NCBI RefSeq assembly: GCF_001647285.1
Contig: NZ_LRML01000002.1
Coordinates: 434,001-498,000 of the forward strand
From: Rufibacter roseus
GTDB lineage: Bacteria > Bacteroidota > Bacteroidia > Cytophagales > Hymenobacteraceae
Direction of reading: 5' to 3'
DNA length: 64,000 nucleotides
The first letter of the stretch is position 1; each line of letters begins with the position of its first letter. Below are positions 62,709-64,000 of the stretch, piece after piece. The translations under genes and the position numbers were made by a program. The notes under the pieces were generated by a model. That model saw only the letters and a program-made list of their open reading frames with translations. It made no database searches and was not told the origin of the DNA.

Positions 62709-64000
62709 ATGAATTACCTATCAGCAGACGCTATATCTAAGAGCTTTGGAGACCGCTGGCTTTTCAAAGGCCTTACTTTTGGTATAAACCGCGGACAGCG
62801 CGTTGCCCTTATTGGTGCCAACGGCGCCGGAAAAACAACCTTGCTTCAAATTTTGGCAGGCACTATGCCTGTTGATGAAGGAAATGTAAGCCTCAGGAAA
62901 GGCATTAAAGTGGGCTACCTGTGGCAGCAACCTTCTTTTCCGGCAGGAGCCTCCGTACAAGAAGCCATCTTCTCCGGTCAAACCGAAGTATTGGATGCTA
63001 TCCGTGACTACGAAGCCTGCTTAGCCGACCCCAACACCTCTGACAAAAGAATGCAGCAGGTAATGGAGCGGATGGAAAACCTGCATGCCTGGGAATACGA
63101 GGTGCGCACGAAGCAGATATTAGGTCGCTTGGGAATTCAGAACTTAGATGTACAGGTGGAGCACCTATCTGGTGGCCAGAAGAAACGCGTTGCCATGGCT
63201 CGGGTACTGATTGAAGAACCAGACCTGCTGATACTGGATGAGCCAACCAACCACCTGGATCTTGAAACCATTGAGTGGTTTGAAAACCTTTTGACTACTG
63301 AGCAGACCACTTTGCTGATGGTTACCCACGACCGTTACTTTTTAGACCAAGTGGCTAATGAAATAGTGGAGCTTGATCGCGGAAACCTGTACACCTACAA
63401 AGGCAACTACAGCTATTATGTAGAGAAAAAAGCCGAGCAGGAAGAAGCCAACGCCGCTGAAATGGGCAAAGCTAAACAACTGCTCAAGAAAGAACTGGAG
63501 TGGATGCGCAAGCAGCCCCGGGCCCGCGGCACAAAATCAAAGTCAAGGGTTGACGCCTTCTATGAAACACAGGAAAAGGTAAGTCAGAAAGACACCCGCA
63601 CCCAATTGGAACTCTCGGTTAAGAGCACCAGACAGGGCAATCAGATTCTGGAGATAGACCACCTGAGCAAAAGCTTCGGAGACAAAGCTATTATCCAAGA
63701 TTTCAGCTACGTGTTCCGGAAGAAAGACCGTGTGGGCATTGTTGGCCCCAACGGCGCGGGCAAAACAACTTTCCTGAATATGCTAACCGGCAGCCTGCAA
63801 CCAGACAGCGGCGAAATTATTGCCGGCCAAACCACCGTTTTTGGCTACTATACCCAATCTGAGCTTACTTTCAATGAAGACCAGCGGGTAATTGACGTGG
63901 TAAAGGAAGTAGCCGAAGTAGTGGAAACAGGAAACGGCGAGGTAATTACCGCCAGCCAATTCTTGCAACACTTCCAGTTTCCACCGGCTCAGCAATACAC
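62709..64000 (+). CDS. uup: ABC-F family ATPase, Uup-like (C-terminus beyond window)
   Basis: About 430 residues visible. Two ABC domains: Walker A GANGAGKTTL and GPNGAGKTTF, signature HLSGGQKKR, Walker B LLILDEPTNHLDLET, and the catalytic H in VTHDRYFLDQVA. No transmembrane domain. The linker between domains reads PRARGTKSKSRVDAFYE, which is typical of the Uup subfamily (linked to ribosome or DNA-related translation maintenance). The start lies directly after a -7-like box and no Shine-Dalgarno sequence is present. Runs off the right edge in the second domain. Confidence 0.9.
   Translation, partial: MNYLSADAISKSFGDRWLFKGLTFGINRGQRVALIGANGAGKTTLLQILAGTMPVDEGNVSLRKGIKVGYLWQQPSFPAGASVQEAIFSGQTEVLDAIRDYEACLADPNTSDKRMQQVMERMENLHAWEYEVRTKQILGRLGIQNLDVQVEHLSGGQKKRVAMARVLIEEPDLLILDEPTNHLDLETIEWFENLLTTEQTTLLMVTHDRYFLDQVANEIVELDRGNLYTYKGNYSYYVEKKAEQEEANAAEMGKAKQLLKKELEWMRKQPRARGTKSKSRVDAFYETQEKVSQKDTRTQLELSVKSTRQGNQILEIDHLSKSFGDKAIIQDFSYVFRKKDRVGIVGPNGAGKTTFLNMLTGSLQPDSGEIIAGQTTVFGYYTQSELTFNEDQRVIDVVKEVAEVVETGNGEVITASQFLQHFQFPPAQQY

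Noticed and set aside
1-64000. tRNA, rRNA, CRISPR arrays, prophage or complete insertion sequences
   Set aside because: I found no tRNA arm consensus, no regularly spaced direct repeats with unique spacers, and no transposase, integrase or phage structural gene.

Overview
The window looks like chromosomal DNA from a Bacteroidota bacterium, most likely Cytophagales and close to Hymenobacteraceae (Rufibacter, Pontibacter and relatives). The evidence is a TonB-dependent receptor with an N-terminal carboxypeptidase-like domain overlapping a DUF4249 lipoprotein gene, an M61 peptidase, many small lipoproteins, and promoter-like boxes of the Bacteroidota type (TAnnTTnG near -7). The genus is inferred from gene content; no rRNA or tRNA gene is present to confirm it.

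Layout. 1-2.5 kb: N-terminal part of a multi-PAS histidine kinase (minus strand, runs off the left edge). 2.8-7.2 kb: a very large secreted glycosidase/phosphoesterase fusion and a small secreted protein. 7.6-12 kb: a two-gene operon of secreted amidohydrolases, two of whose three domains lack the usual metal motif. 12.3-16.1 kb: an APC amino-acid permease, a small outer-membrane-like protein and sbcD. 16.7-19.5 kb: a run of small AT-rich genes in one direction, separated by about 50-nt folded sites whose end boxes are complementary across each gene, as in integron gene cassettes; no integrase is present. 19.8-30.4 kb: GH9 glycosidase, succinate-semialdehyde dehydrogenase, catalase, zinc alcohol dehydrogenase, M28 peptidase, an outer-membrane protein and a ceramidase-like membrane protein with a probable frameshift. 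30.4-38.9 kb: small secreted proteins, a quinol-monooxygenase-like protein, a helical-repeat protein, sbcC (18 kb from sbcD) and a secreted thermonuclease. 39.2-45.5 kb: universal stress protein, SpoIIAA-like protein, HNH protein, MFS exporter, secreted lipase-like hydrolase and thioredoxin. 46-54.4 kb: M61 peptidase, TonB receptor/DUF4249 pair, purine nucleoside phosphorylase and SppA. 54.6-64 kb: RarA, a ygiC/ygiB-like pair, glutamate racemase, an SPW-repeat membrane protein and the start of an ABC-F ATPase.

Two features stand out beyond the ordinary genes. One is the integrase-less cassette array at 16.7-18.4 kb. The other is a family of about 20 intergenic imperfect palindromes of very constant length (about 40 nt; left arm CTGTTTTnGGCnTGTTTT, right arm GAAAAACAGnCnAAAACAG), roughly one per 3 kb, several of them merged with transcription terminators. 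Two genes (DUF1569 and ceramidase-like) carry probable one-base frameshifts near their 3' ends. The rest is core metabolism, DNA repair, envelope and stress functions.
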